From NCBI GenBank assembly GCA_031257955.1, contig JAIRNQ010000196.1:1-11145 (forward strand): a stretch of DNA of 11,145 nucleotides, in the 5' to 3' direction. This stretch comes from Deltaproteobacteria bacterium (GTDB lineage: Bacteria > Desulfobacterota > Desulfarculia > Adiutricales > Adiutricaceae). Positions 1 to 6,537 of the stretch are shown here, in pieces; the stretch's first letter is position 1, and each line of letters opens with the position of its first letter. The position numbers and the translations under genes were made by a program. The notes under the pieces were generated by a model. It ran no database searches, was not told the DNA's origin, and saw only the letters and a program-made list of their open reading frames with translations.

Positions 1-2
1 CC

Positions 3-1919
3 AGGTCTAGGGCTTCCAAGCCCCAGACCCCTAGAGCCCAAGCCCCAAAAGCCCAACCGGCCGATAAGCCGGCCGAGCCGGCCAAGCCGGCAGCCTTGAC
101 GGCGCCCGCTCCGGCCACCGCCACCGCCGCGGCGGAGGTGGGAGACCTGAGGCCGGCCAGGAGCCCGTCTTCGAGGAACTCTTATGGGTACGTCGACGGG
201 AACGGCAAGTGGGTGTTGGGGCCGGTCTACGAGGCGGCCAACCCCTTCACGGCCGAGGGCACGGCCTGGGTCATGACCGGGGGCTCGATCGCCAAGATTG
301 ACGGGAAGGGCAAGGTGGTGGCCGGGCCGTTTAAGGCCCCGGACGAGGTGGGAGAATTTTTGGGCGGCGATCTGGCCCCGGCCAAAGCGGCCGGCGGCAA
401 GTGGGGTTTCGTCGACGGGAACGGCCGGTGGGCCATAAGGCCCGCTTTCGTGGGGGCCAAGAGTTTTGGCCCGAGCCCGCTGGCCCCGGTCTCCAACGAA
501 GAGTACCGATGGGGTTACGTGGACGGGACCGGGGCCTGGGTCGTCCGGCCGGCCTACGTTTCGGCCGAGCCCTTCACCGAGTCCGGCCTGGCCCAGGTCA
601 TGGCCGCCGGCGACCGGCTGGGACTAATCAACGGGAAAGGGGAGTGGGTGGTTAAGCCTATCCTCTCGCGCCTGGAAGAGCCCACGGCCGAGGGCTATTC
701 CAAGGCCGAGCTGGCCGATGGCGGCCGGGTGGGTCTTTTGGACAGGGAAGGTCGCTGGACCATCGAGCCCAAACTCAAAAGCCTCATCGGCCCCTTCGAT
801 AAAGGTCTCTGGCGGGGCGAGACGGCCGAGGGCGGGGTCGGCATCATCGACAGCCAAGGCCAATGGGTCATCGAGCCGCTCCATTCCGACATCAAGGCCA
901 TGAGCCAGGGCTTGGCCCCGGCCAAGGACCAATCCGGCTATTACGGCTACCTAAACTCCAAAGGGACCTTCGTCATCATCCCCCAATACTTGGCCGCCTA
1001 CCCCTTCGCCACCGGGGGCTTGGCCCGGGTGGTGGCCAAAAACGGGCTGACCGGCTACATCGACCGAACGGGCTCTTTCATCATCGAGCCCGGCTTTGAC
1101 CACGCCATGGATTTTACCAGCCAAGACATGACCCAGGCCCGCCTGGACGGTAAGTGGGGCTTGATCGATCTGGCCGGCAAATGGGCCGTGCCCCCACAGT
1201 TTTCGGCCCTCATGGATTTTAGCCCCAACGATTTGGCCAGGGCCCGCCTGAACGATCGCTGGGGGTTCGTGACCGACACCGGGACCTTCGTGGTCGAACC
1301 GACCTTTAGGCAAGCCCGGGACTTTCCCTACAAGGGCCCGGCCCGGGCCCAGGACGAGGGCGGCGACTGGGGCCTCATTAACGCCAAGGGCGAATGGCTG
1401 GCCAAGCCGAACTTCATGTCGATCTCCGAATACTCCCCCGACGGCCTGGCCAGGGTCATCACCTCCGAGGGCAACCGCTACGGTTTCATAGACACCGAAG
1501 GCGTCTTCGTCATAAGGCCGGAACACTTTAAGTGCGATTTCGCTCGCTCGGACGGGCTGATCGCCTGCCAGAAAAACGAGGACGAGGATCGGGTCAGCTA
1601 CTTTAACCTTCAGGGCCAACGCCGCGTCCCCATCGGCTACGACCGGGCCCTGGAAAAACCCCTCCCCACAAACATAAGCCCGCCGCCGGCGGCCCCAAAA
1701 GCCCCGACCAAGCCGCCCGCCTCCACGGCGGCCCCAAAAACCCCGACCAAGACGCCCGCCTCCACGGCGGCCCCGAAAGCCTCCCCCAAAGCCGCCGCCC
1801 CAGCCGCCAAAAAAGAACCGGCAAAGAAAGAATCGGCCAAGAAAGAACCGGCCAAGAAAGAGGCCGCCAAAGCCTCCCCCGAAGCCGCCAAAACCCAACC
1901 GACCCCCAAAACCAAATAA
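3..1919 (+). CDS. WG-repeat protein, 5'-truncated at the window edge
   Basis: The reading frame is open from base 3 to the TAA at 1917-1919 with no ATG near the left edge, so the true start and any signal peptide lie outside the window. A TTG at 96 is the first conventional start, but it sits inside an Ala/Pro/Lys-rich stretch that continues upstream in frame, so it is unlikely to be real. The core (about 183-1620) contains 13 recognisable WG repeats (pattern WGxIDxxGxWVIxP, e.g. WGFVDGNGRWAIRP) spaced about 40-50 residues apart, plus a degenerate fourteenth. A low-complexity tail of about 85 residues follows, with PKxPTKxPAST and KKEPA repeats. WG repeats are a beta-rich repeat family often found in bacterial envelope or secreted proteins; their molecular role is mostly unknown. 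The gene converges on the lactate genes across the repeat array and IS. I assign no specific function. The family call is firm; cellular location is inference. Confidence 0.9.
   Translation, partial: RSRASKPQTPRAQAPKAQPADKPAEPAKPAALTAPAPATATAAAEVGDLRPARSPSSRNSYGYVDGNGKWVLGPVYEAANPFTAEGTAWVMTGGSIAKIDGKGKVVAGPFKAPDEVGEFLGGDLAPAKAAGGKWGFVDGNGRWAIRPAFVGAKSFGPSPLAPVSNEEYRWGYVDGTGAWVVRPAYVSAEPFTESGLAQVMAAGDRLGLINGKGEWVVKPILSRLEEPTAEGYSKAELADGGRVGLLDREGRWTIEPKLKSLIGPFDKGLWRGETAEGGVGIIDSQGQWVIEPLHSDIKAMSQGLAPAKDQSGYYGYLNSKGTFVIIPQYLAAYPFATGGLARVVAKNGLTGYIDRTGSFIIEPGFDHAMDFTSQDMTQARLDGKWGLIDLAGKWAVPPQFSALMDFSPNDLARARLNDRWGFVTDTGTFVVEPTFRQARDFPYKGPARAQDEGGDWGLINAKGEWLAKPNFMSISEYSPDGLARVITSEGNRYGFIDTEGVFVIRPEHFKCDFARSDGLIACQKNEDEDRVSYFNLQGQRRVPIGYDRALEKPLPTNISPPPAAPKAPTKPPASTAAPKTPTKTPASTAAPKASPKAAAPAAKKEPAKKESAKKEPAKKEAAKASPEAAKTQPTPKTK
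1689..1766 (+). repeat. 39-bp tandem repeat in the WG-protein tail (two full copies plus a decaying third)
   Basis: Units 1689-1727 and 1728-1766 differ at only a few bases, and a third, diverged copy starts at 1767. The unit is a multiple of three, so it repeats the peptide APKxPTKxPASTA in frame. This fits slippage or recombination growth of a Pro/Ala/Lys linker. Confidence 0.85.
1806..1865 (+). repeat. 15-bp tandem repeat x4 encoding (A)KKEPA-type pentapeptides
   Basis: Four consecutive 15-bp units (1806, 1821, 1836, 1851) encode AKKEP, AKKES, AKKEP and AKKEA. They give the C-terminus of the WG protein a strongly basic, alternately charged low-complexity tail. Confidence 0.85.
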
Positions 1920-1950
1920 GCCTTCCGGGAACCCCGCAATCGGCGCGGGC

Positions 1951-2097
1951 TTGGAAGTATTGGGTTTGGAAGTATTGGGTGGGGTCTGGCCCCAGCCGTC
2001 GACGATTGGAAGTATTGGGTGGGGTCAGACGCATAGTCGTCGATGAAATGGGCGGGGCCAGATCCGGGGTCTGGCCCATAGGTGTCGACGATTGGAA
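1951..2097 (+). repeat. Intergenic degenerate tandem array, 40-45 bp units headed by TTGGAAGTATTGGGT (left part)
   Basis: The 15-bp word TTGGAAGTATTGGGT is exact at 1951-1965, 1966-1980 and 2006-2020. Units read 1966-2005 (40 bp), 2006-2046 (41 bp) and 2047-2091 (45 bp, diverged head AATGGGCGGGG). Each carries a GGGGTC/GGGGCC segment and ends in GTCGACGA, GTCGATGA and GTCGACGA respectively. The next unit starts at 2092 (TTGGAA) and is cut by the IS at 2098; it resumes at 4092. Inside the third unit GGGCCAGA (2055-2062) and TCTGGCCC (2070-2077) form an 8-bp stem with a 7-nt loop. The array lies between two convergent genes, where it could act as a bidirectional terminator, but no poly-T run is present and no function is shown. 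Confidence 0.85.
2092..2097. repeat. Target site duplication TTGGAA (left copy)
   Basis: This 6-bp repeat sits directly outside the left IS end and equals 4092-4097 outside the right end. It is the first six bases of the 15-bp repeat head, so the element landed inside an array unit. Confidence 0.92.
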
Positions 2098-2124
2098 CCT
2101 GAGTTCCCGAAAAAACTGCCATAC
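2098..2124 (+). repeat. Left terminal inverted repeat of the IS
   Basis: The outer 12 bases CCTGAGTTCCCG and inner 9 bases CTGCCATAC are identical to the reverse complement of the right end. Between them six bases (AAAAAA here, GATTTT at the other end) mostly differ, giving 22 of 27 matches. Confidence 0.92.
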
Positions 2125-2158
2125 ATACAAACAGAGCCTAAGAAGCCTTAAAGTATAA

Positions 2159-3979
2159 TTAGAATATTTGTATATCAAAAGCCGTAAAAATATTTTTCAT
2201 TTCTTTAGTAATAGGACTTATTAAAGATATATCGCCAGATTTATCTATTTTAAGTGTTTCTAACTTTTTTAAAAGTTTAGTAATAGTATATTTAGAATCT
2301 AAATTGTTCTTTACCAACACATTATGAATGTAAGAACTCAGAATAAGTGAAATCATAGCAACAAAAATTTTACCATATAGTGAACGTGACTGATGAATAT
2401 GTAATCTTTTTAGTGAGAGAGAATTTTTAAGAGTATCAAATGATTTTTCTACTCTATCTTTATTTCTATATATTTCTAAAGCCTGTTGATATGTGGTATT
2501 TATATCATTACTTACTATAATTAACCAACCAACATGTTTAAGCTCGAAATTAATTCGTTCCAGATTAATTTTAATAATATAGTTATCATTTAATTTATCT
2601 TTTTGGAATAATAAATATTTTTTATATTCTTTTTCATTTATATACTTGATAGGATTTAATATAGCAGTATTTCTTAATTCTGTTGCCTTATCTTTTAAAC
2701 ATTTTTTTGCATCATCATATTTATATTCATTAAATATTGCATGGTAAATTACGCTATGTTCATTATTTAACTTTTTTATAAAGGAATTACCAACTAAATT
2801 ATCATTATTAAGTAATATAGGTTTATCTTGCTCTAATTGACCAATACCATTTGATACAATTTCTCTTGCAATAGATGTTGTAAAAGGAACAGCTATCATA
2901 AAATCATATTTTTTATACTTTTGCAATAAAAGAGATATATTAAACTTGCTATAAAAACCTTTATCCATAACTAATTTATACTTTTTATCCCCAAAGAATT
3001 CTAACTTCTCGAGAAATGATTTTAAAATTTTAGTATCATTAAGGCTCCCATTGTATGCTGATGAAAAGGCCGGTAGACCTGATTTTTCACCAAAAAGCAT
3101 GCAAAAATTGATTTGAGGTAACTTTTCTTTATCTCGATTGTGGCCGTATTCAAATTCATAGATCAGATTAGCGTAAGACGAGATTGATGTTATATCCAGT
3201 GCTGAATATTCATTTTCTTGCATATGATTACTCCATAGTTCCCAAAAGTACATAATCTTGTCTTGTTTTAATTCTATAAATAGCTCGCTGATTCCTTGCG
3301 AGATCAATGTATCTTCTTCAATCAAGATAGATTCATTTTGTTCTAGCCAATCTTCGCAATAAGAAACTGCTGAATTATCTGAAACAAGGTAATAAGCAAC
3401 GGTTAGAATTTTATCCCAGTGCATTGGAAATACTTTGGTTAATATATCGTATAATCCTGTTTTGCCAATAGCCATATCTAATAATAATTTGGGTCCAAAC
3501 CCTTTAAAAATATAATTTATTTCTTTAACAGTATATTTTTTTCCATTGTAAGTCTGAATAGTAATTATATTATCAGAATTATTTATTAAATCTGTATCGT
3601 TTGAATTTTTATCTATAATCTTCTGCTCAGAGTCTATATTAGTACCATTATTATGATTATCTTTATTGCTATAAACAACATAATCAGCCCCATTAACATT
3701 TCTTGGTATTCTATTAATGATTTTATTTTTAGTCGTCTCACCTAAATTAACAATTTTTGAGATATCACGATATGGAAGAGCAGAAATTTCATCTATATTA
3801 AGATTTTGACTAAGTAAAATATTCTTAAAAAAGTGATTAAAGATATTTTTTCCTGAAATAGGATCTACTTTTCCAATTAATTTACGCGCTCTTTGAGGCT
3901 TATTATTTTCATCTCTATATGAAAATGTTCTATATAGCCTCAAACAGCCATTTTCATTGGTAGCTGTAATCCCTGCCAT
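2159..3979 (-). CDS. IS1634-family DDE transposase
   Basis: This 606-residue protein catalyses cut-and-paste movement of the surrounding IS by binding the terminal repeats. I start it at the ATG at 3979 because AAGGAGG (3985-3991) lies 5 nt upstream; an upstream in-frame ATG at 4012 overlaps the predicted -10 region and has no such site. The N-terminus (NGCLRLYRTF...ARKLIGKVDP, residues about 10-45) is typical of IS1634 transposases. Likely catalytic residues are D262 (SALDITSIS), D339 (VMDKGFYS) and E511 in the YRNKDRVEKSFDTLKN signature. The 172-residue D339-E511 gap fits the beta-rich insertion of IS4-superfamily enzymes. Length is normal and no frameshift is seen. Codon use is AT-rich with many AAT, ATA and TTA codons, unlike all neighbours. 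The TAA stop lies 61 bp inside the left IS end. Confidence 0.92.
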   Translation of the reverse strand: MAGITATNENGCLRLYRTFSYRDENNKPQRARKLIGKVDPISGKNIFNHFFKNILLSQNLNIDEISALPYRDISKIVNLGETTKNKIINRIPRNVNGADYVVYSNKDNHNNGTNIDSEQKIIDKNSNDTDLINNSDNIITIQTYNGKKYTVKEINYIFKGFGPKLLLDMAIGKTGLYDILTKVFPMHWDKILTVAYYLVSDNSAVSYCEDWLEQNESILIEEDTLISQGISELFIELKQDKIMYFWELWSNHMQENEYSALDITSISSYANLIYEFEYGHNRDKEKLPQINFCMLFGEKSGLPAFSSAYNGSLNDTKILKSFLEKLEFFGDKKYKLVMDKGFYSKFNISLLLQKYKKYDFMIAVPFTTSIAREIVSNGIGQLEQDKPILLNNDNLVGNSFIKKLNNEHSVIYHAIFNEYKYDDAKKCLKDKATELRNTAILNPIKYINEKEYKKYLLFQKDKLNDNYIIKINLERINFELKHVGWLIIVSNDINTTYQQALEIYRNKDRVEKSFDTLKNSLSLKRLHIHQSRSLYGKIFVAMISLILSSYIHNVLVKNNLDSKYTITKLLKKLETLKIDKSGDISLISPITKEMKNIFTAFDIQIF

Positions 3980-3984
3980 TTGGT

Positions 3985-3991
3985 CCTCCTT
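3985..3991 (-). promoter_or_regulatory. Ribosome binding site of the transposase (AAGGAGG)
   Basis: A full-consensus Shine-Dalgarno sequence five nucleotides before the ATG at 3979. It decides this start over the longer in-frame option at 4012. Confidence 0.88.
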
Positions 3992-4015
3992 GTATGGCTG
4001 ATAGTATGCCATACA
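3991..4015. promoter_or_regulatory. Inverted repeat overlapping the transposase promoter, sharing the IS-end word
   Basis: TGTATGGC (3991-3998) and GCCATACA (4008-4015) form a perfect 8-bp inverted repeat with a 9-bp centre. It covers the -10 box and predicted transcription start and abuts the ribosome binding site. GCCATAC also ends both terminal repeats on their inner side (2118-2124; 4065-4071 reversed). A plausible reading is that transposase binds here and represses its own gene; this is inference. Confidence 0.55.
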
Positions 4016-4031
4016 TCAGGAGGGTTGTCAA
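4003..4031 (-). promoter_or_regulatory. Predicted sigma70-type promoter of the transposase
   Basis: On the minus strand a perfect -35 box TTGACA (4026-4031) is followed after 17 nt by CATACT (4003-4008); alternatively TACTAT (4001-4006) lies after 19 nt. Each -10 candidate matches four of six consensus bases. The predicted transcript would start around 3996, giving a short leader with the AAGGAGG site. Confidence 0.65.
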
Positions 4032-4064
4032 GAGATTTTTTAGTAATAATAGCAATTATTTTTT

Positions 4065-4091
4065 GTATGGCAGAAAATCCGGGAACTCAGG
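4065..4091 (-). repeat. Right terminal inverted repeat of the IS
   Basis: Read on the minus strand this is CCTGAGTTCCCG, then GATTTT, then CTGCCATAC, mirroring the left end. The inner GCCATAC word recurs twice in the transposase promoter. Confidence 0.92.
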
Positions 4092-4097
4092 TTGGAA
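4092..4097. repeat. Target site duplication TTGGAA (right copy)
   Basis: Second copy of the 6-bp target, directly outside the right IS end and continuing into GTATTGGGT of the interrupted array unit. Confidence 0.92.
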
Positions 4098-4134
4098 GTA
4101 TTGGGTGGGAGAACCCGGCCTAAAATCGCGAGGA
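4092..4134 (+). repeat. Last unit of the tandem array, right of the IS
   Basis: This 43-bp segment begins with a complete TTGGAAGTATTGGGT (4092-4106, its first six bases being the IS target duplication). It ends in TCGCGAGGA at 4134, resembling the GTCGACGA unit end, directly beside the stop codon of ldhH. Removing the IS and one TTGGAA copy joins it seamlessly to the left part of the array. Confidence 0.8.
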
Positions 4135-6465
4135 TTAAAGGGAAGGTTTGAGGGAACGGGCCAAGAACTCGGAGAGGTGTTCGACCGGAAGTCGCCGGCC
4201 CCGCTTTTCTTCTCCGCCGCGCAGTTGCAGGACGCAGCCCGGGCAGTCGGTGACCAACCGTTCGGCCCCGGAGGCCTCCAGGACTTCAAGTTTGCGTTCC
4301 ATCAGCGCCGAGGACATCTCGGGGAACTTGAGGCTATAGGTGCCGCCGAAGCCGCAGCAGACCTCCTCGCCCTCGGTGGGGAGATACTCGCCGGCCATGG
4401 CGATCAGGGCCCTGGGCGGCCCGGTCACGCCCAGGCCGCGGCCCAGGTGGCAGGGAGAGTGATAGGCGACCTTCGGGAGGCCGCCGGCGCCGGAGGCTCG
4501 GGCGACCGGGCCGGAAGCGGAGTTGGGGGCTCGGGCGGGGGTGAAGTCCTCCGGGAAGTATTTGAGGACTTGGGTCAGGAGGGTACTAAAATCGATAACC
4601 CTTTGGGCAAAGGATTCCAGGGCCTCGGCGGAGACGCCGGGCGATCCGGCCAGTAAGGTCGGATAGCGGTTTTTCATTTGGTTGGCGCAGGAAGGGCACA
4701 GGGAGACCAGATAGTCGAAGCGGGCCTCGGTGAAGGCCAAGAAATTGCCCAGGGCGGTTTTTTCGGCCGCCCGGCGCTCGCCCATCATCTGCGACGGGAG
4801 CCCGCAGCAGGACTGTTCCATCGGAAAGAGCGCCCTGCCCCCTTTGGCCCTTATTAGTTTGACGGCGGCGACCAGCTGGTCGGGGTAGATAAAATCGTGG
4901 GCGCAGCCGGCCATGAGGGCGATCCTGGGCCCGTCTTTGGGGGCTATGTCCTGGGCCTCGATCTCCGGCCAGGCTTCACGGAAGGATCGATTGGCGATGG
5001 CCGGAAGGGCCCTAAAGCCGTGGTCCCCGAGCAGTATGGTCGGAAGGTGCCTAACGTAGGCCCCGGTGGCGACCGGCTTTTGGGCGAACTTGGCGTATTT
5101 TAGTAGGGTATGGAAGAGGGGCCGGTTGGACATGACCAGACCCAAAAGTTTAGACACGGCCGGGGACCCGTCGCTTTCGCTTATCCTGGCCCGGATCTCG
5201 GAGATGATGCCGCTCAAATCGATCCCGGCGGCGCAGACGTCCTTGCAGGCCTCGCAGCCCACGCAGTTGTTAACCAACTGCTTGGCCTTTTCTTTTCCGT
5301 GAAAAAAATAGGTCAGGATTAAACCGATGGCCCCGATGTAGACGTAGCCCATCCGATGGCCGCCCACCAGGCGGTAGACCGGGCAGACGTTGGCGCAGGC
5401 CCCGCAACGCACGCAGCGCAAGACCTCCCGACACTTGGGATCTTTGGCCAGATCCAACCGGCCGTTGTCCAAAAAAACCACGTGAAGGGACTTTTGCGGC
5501 GAGCCGACCGAGCCCGATTGGCCGGAAGGGGGCAGCCCGGTAATCCAGGAAACGTAAGTGGTGATGGGCTGGGCGGTGGCGTTTCTGGGGAGGATCCGAA
5601 GGACTTTGAGGGCGTCGGCCGCCGTGGGCACCAGTTTGTCCAATCCCACAAGGGCCACGTGGACCCCGGGGAGGTTGGTGGTCAGCCGGGCATTGCCTTC
5701 GTTGGTGCAAAGGCCTATGGCCCCGTTCTTGGCCACGGCGAAGTTGGCTCCGGTGATCCCCATGTCCGCTTGGACAAAATGGGCCCTAAGCTGGCGGCGG
5801 GCCACTTTTACCAGCTTTCCGATGTCCTCGCCGTCGGGGGTCCGGTCCGGGCCTCCGGCCTGGCGACCCGGCGGATCGCCCGGCCCCACGGGGCCGTCCC
5901 CGTGGGGACCGGCGGGGGCCGCGGCGGCTTTGGCGAATTCCTCGGCCACTTGATAACGGGAGAGGTGTATGGCCGGAAGTACCATATGGGAAGGGCCTTC
6001 CCCGCGAAGCTGGATTATCCACTCCCCGAGATCGGTTTCGACGTAGTCCAGCGAGGCTTCCAACAGGGCCCCGTTGAGGTCGATCTCCTCGGCGGTCATG
6101 GATTTACTTTTAATCACTCTCTTGGCCCCGCTTTCACGGGCTATGTCGATTATTGTCCGAACCGCCTCGTCGGCCGTTTTGGCCAGGTGGACACGCATGC
6201 CCTTCCTACTGGCCTCGGCGCGAAACTCCTCGTAAAGATCCTCCAGACGGTCGATGGACTGGTCCTTCATGGCCGCCACTTCGGCGATTAGCCCTTTCTC
6301 TTCCAGGCCGGAAAAGATGGCCTCCCGGTTGGCCTTGTACTGGACGGCGAACTTATCTAAGGTTTTCCGCAAAAAAGTATCCCCGAGGGCCTCTTTTAAG
6401 GAATCGCGGTACTCCCTGGGGGAAAGTTGTTTGGGTTCTGGTCCGTCGTCTAAAAGATCCGCCAT
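4135..6465 (-). CDS. ldhH: Fused LutB-LutA-type lactate-oxidation iron-sulfur protein (LdhH-like)
   Basis: This 776-residue protein combines two subunits that are separate in Bacillus (LutB and LutA). The N-terminal LUD domain (about 60-300) has the signature GITGANFAVAKNG near 236 and TNEGNARLTTNLPGVH after it. Two [4Fe-4S] motifs follow: C351-C354-C357-C361P and C401-C404-C407-C411. Then come two CCG domains of the heterodisulfide-reductase type, with Cys pairs C553-C554 (SCCGLPSQ, then CPSC) and C703-C704 (PCHLGRG, then VCCGFGG, then CPGC). The fusion resembles the Desulfovibrio lactate-operon protein of the DVU3033 type. It likely oxidises L-lactate to pyruvate with LutC and passes electrons to the quinone pool. 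I chose the ATG at 6465 because GGAG lies at usual spacing upstream; an in-frame ATG at 6516 adds 17 unlikely residues. A Gly/Pro-rich insert at about 184-210 is unusual. It ends 1 bp from the repeat array. Confidence 0.9.
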   Translation of the reverse strand: MADLLDDGPEPKQLSPREYRDSLKEALGDTFLRKTLDKFAVQYKANREAIFSGLEEKGLIAEVAAMKDQSIDRLEDLYEEFRAEASRKGMRVHLAKTADEAVRTIIDIARESGAKRVIKSKSMTAEEIDLNGALLEASLDYVETDLGEWIIQLRGEGPSHMVLPAIHLSRYQVAEEFAKAAAAPAGPHGDGPVGPGDPPGRQAGGPDRTPDGEDIGKLVKVARRQLRAHFVQADMGITGANFAVAKNGAIGLCTNEGNARLTTNLPGVHVALVGLDKLVPTAADALKVLRILPRNATAQPITTYVSWITGLPPSGQSGSVGSPQKSLHVVFLDNGRLDLAKDPKCREVLRCVRCGACANVCPVYRLVGGHRMGYVYIGAIGLILTYFFHGKEKAKQLVNNCVGCEACKDVCAAGIDLSGIISEIRARISESDGSPAVSKLLGLVMSNRPLFHTLLKYAKFAQKPVATGAYVRHLPTILLGDHGFRALPAIANRSFREAWPEIEAQDIAPKDGPRIALMAGCAHDFIYPDQLVAAVKLIRAKGGRALFPMEQSCCGLPSQMMGERRAAEKTALGNFLAFTEARFDYLVSLCPSCANQMKNRYPTLLAGSPGVSAEALESFAQRVIDFSTLLTQVLKYFPEDFTPARAPNSASGPVARASGAGGLPKVAYHSPCHLGRGLGVTGPPRALIAMAGEYLPTEGEEVCCGFGGTYSLKFPEMSSALMERKLEVLEASGAERLVTDCPGCVLQLRGGEEKRGRRLPVEHLSEFLARSLKPSL
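5884..5907 (-). repeat. Perfect 10-bp inverted repeat with 4-nt loop inside ldhH
   Basis: CCCCACGGGG (5884-5893) and CCCCGTGGGG (5898-5907) are perfect reverse complements around CCGT. In the mRNA this would be a very stable hairpin. It encodes residues 187-194, within the Gly/Pro-rich insert that interrupts the LUD domain. Confidence 0.8.
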
Positions 6466-6508
6466 TAAAAACTCTCCAAATCCCCGCCAATACTTACGCC
6501 TTCGGCCT

Positions 6509-6527
6509 TGGCCCAACCACCGGGCCA
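6509..6527 (-). other. Inverted repeat in the lutC-ldhH gap
   Basis: TGGCCC (6509-6514) and GGGCCA (6522-6527) form a 6-bp stem with a 7-nt loop in the 72-bp gap after the lutC stop. No T-run follows, so it is not a clear terminator; it could be an mRNA processing or stability element. The rest of the gap holds the ldhH ribosome binding site. Confidence 0.4.
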
Positions 6528-6537
6528 GAGAGGCGGC

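Larger units (their letters stand above)
2098..4091 (-). mobile_element. Complete IS1634-family insertion sequence, 1994 bp
   Basis: The element is bounded by 27-bp imperfect terminal inverted repeats and flanked by an identical 6-bp direct repeat, TTGGAA (2092-2097 and 4092-4097). It carries one transposase gene reading right to left with its own promoter and ribosome binding site. Size, 6-bp duplication, C-starting ends and the DDE transposase fit the IS1634 family (IS4 superfamily). Its composition is very AT-rich: sampled 60-base lines contain 22-30% G+C, while a neighbouring coding line holds about 70%. This points to recent arrival from a low-GC host. Intact ends, perfect duplication and an intact open frame suggest it may still be active, which is inference. 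Confidence 0.93.

Noticed and set aside
951..1898. 315-residue open frame on the minus strand inside the WG gene
   Set aside because: It is Gly/Arg/Phe-rich low-complexity antisense of the WG repeats, as expected from GC-rich codon bias; no domain and no ribosome binding site.
1926..1950. Rho-independent terminator directly after the WG gene
   Set aside because: Only a 5-bp CCCGC/GCGGG stem without a following T-run is present.
1951..2091. CRISPR-like reading of the repeated TTGGAAGTATTGGGT
   Set aside because: Repeats are only 15 bp, one copy is directly adjacent to the next, the intervening sequences are themselves related, and no cas gene is present.
3994..4656. 220-residue plus-strand frame spanning the IS right end into ldhH
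   Set aside because: It crosses the IS boundary, the repeat unit and the antisense of ldhH, so it cannot be an evolved gene.
5356..6291. 311-residue plus-strand open frame opposite ldhH
   Set aside because: It is antisense to conserved LUD and ferredoxin motifs and shows no recognisable domain.
6466..6516. Longer N-terminus of the LutB-LutA fusion from the ATG at 6516
   Set aside because: The extra 17 residues are Arg/Gly-rich and not family-like, and a GGAG site correctly spaced from the ATG at 6465 supports the shorter form.
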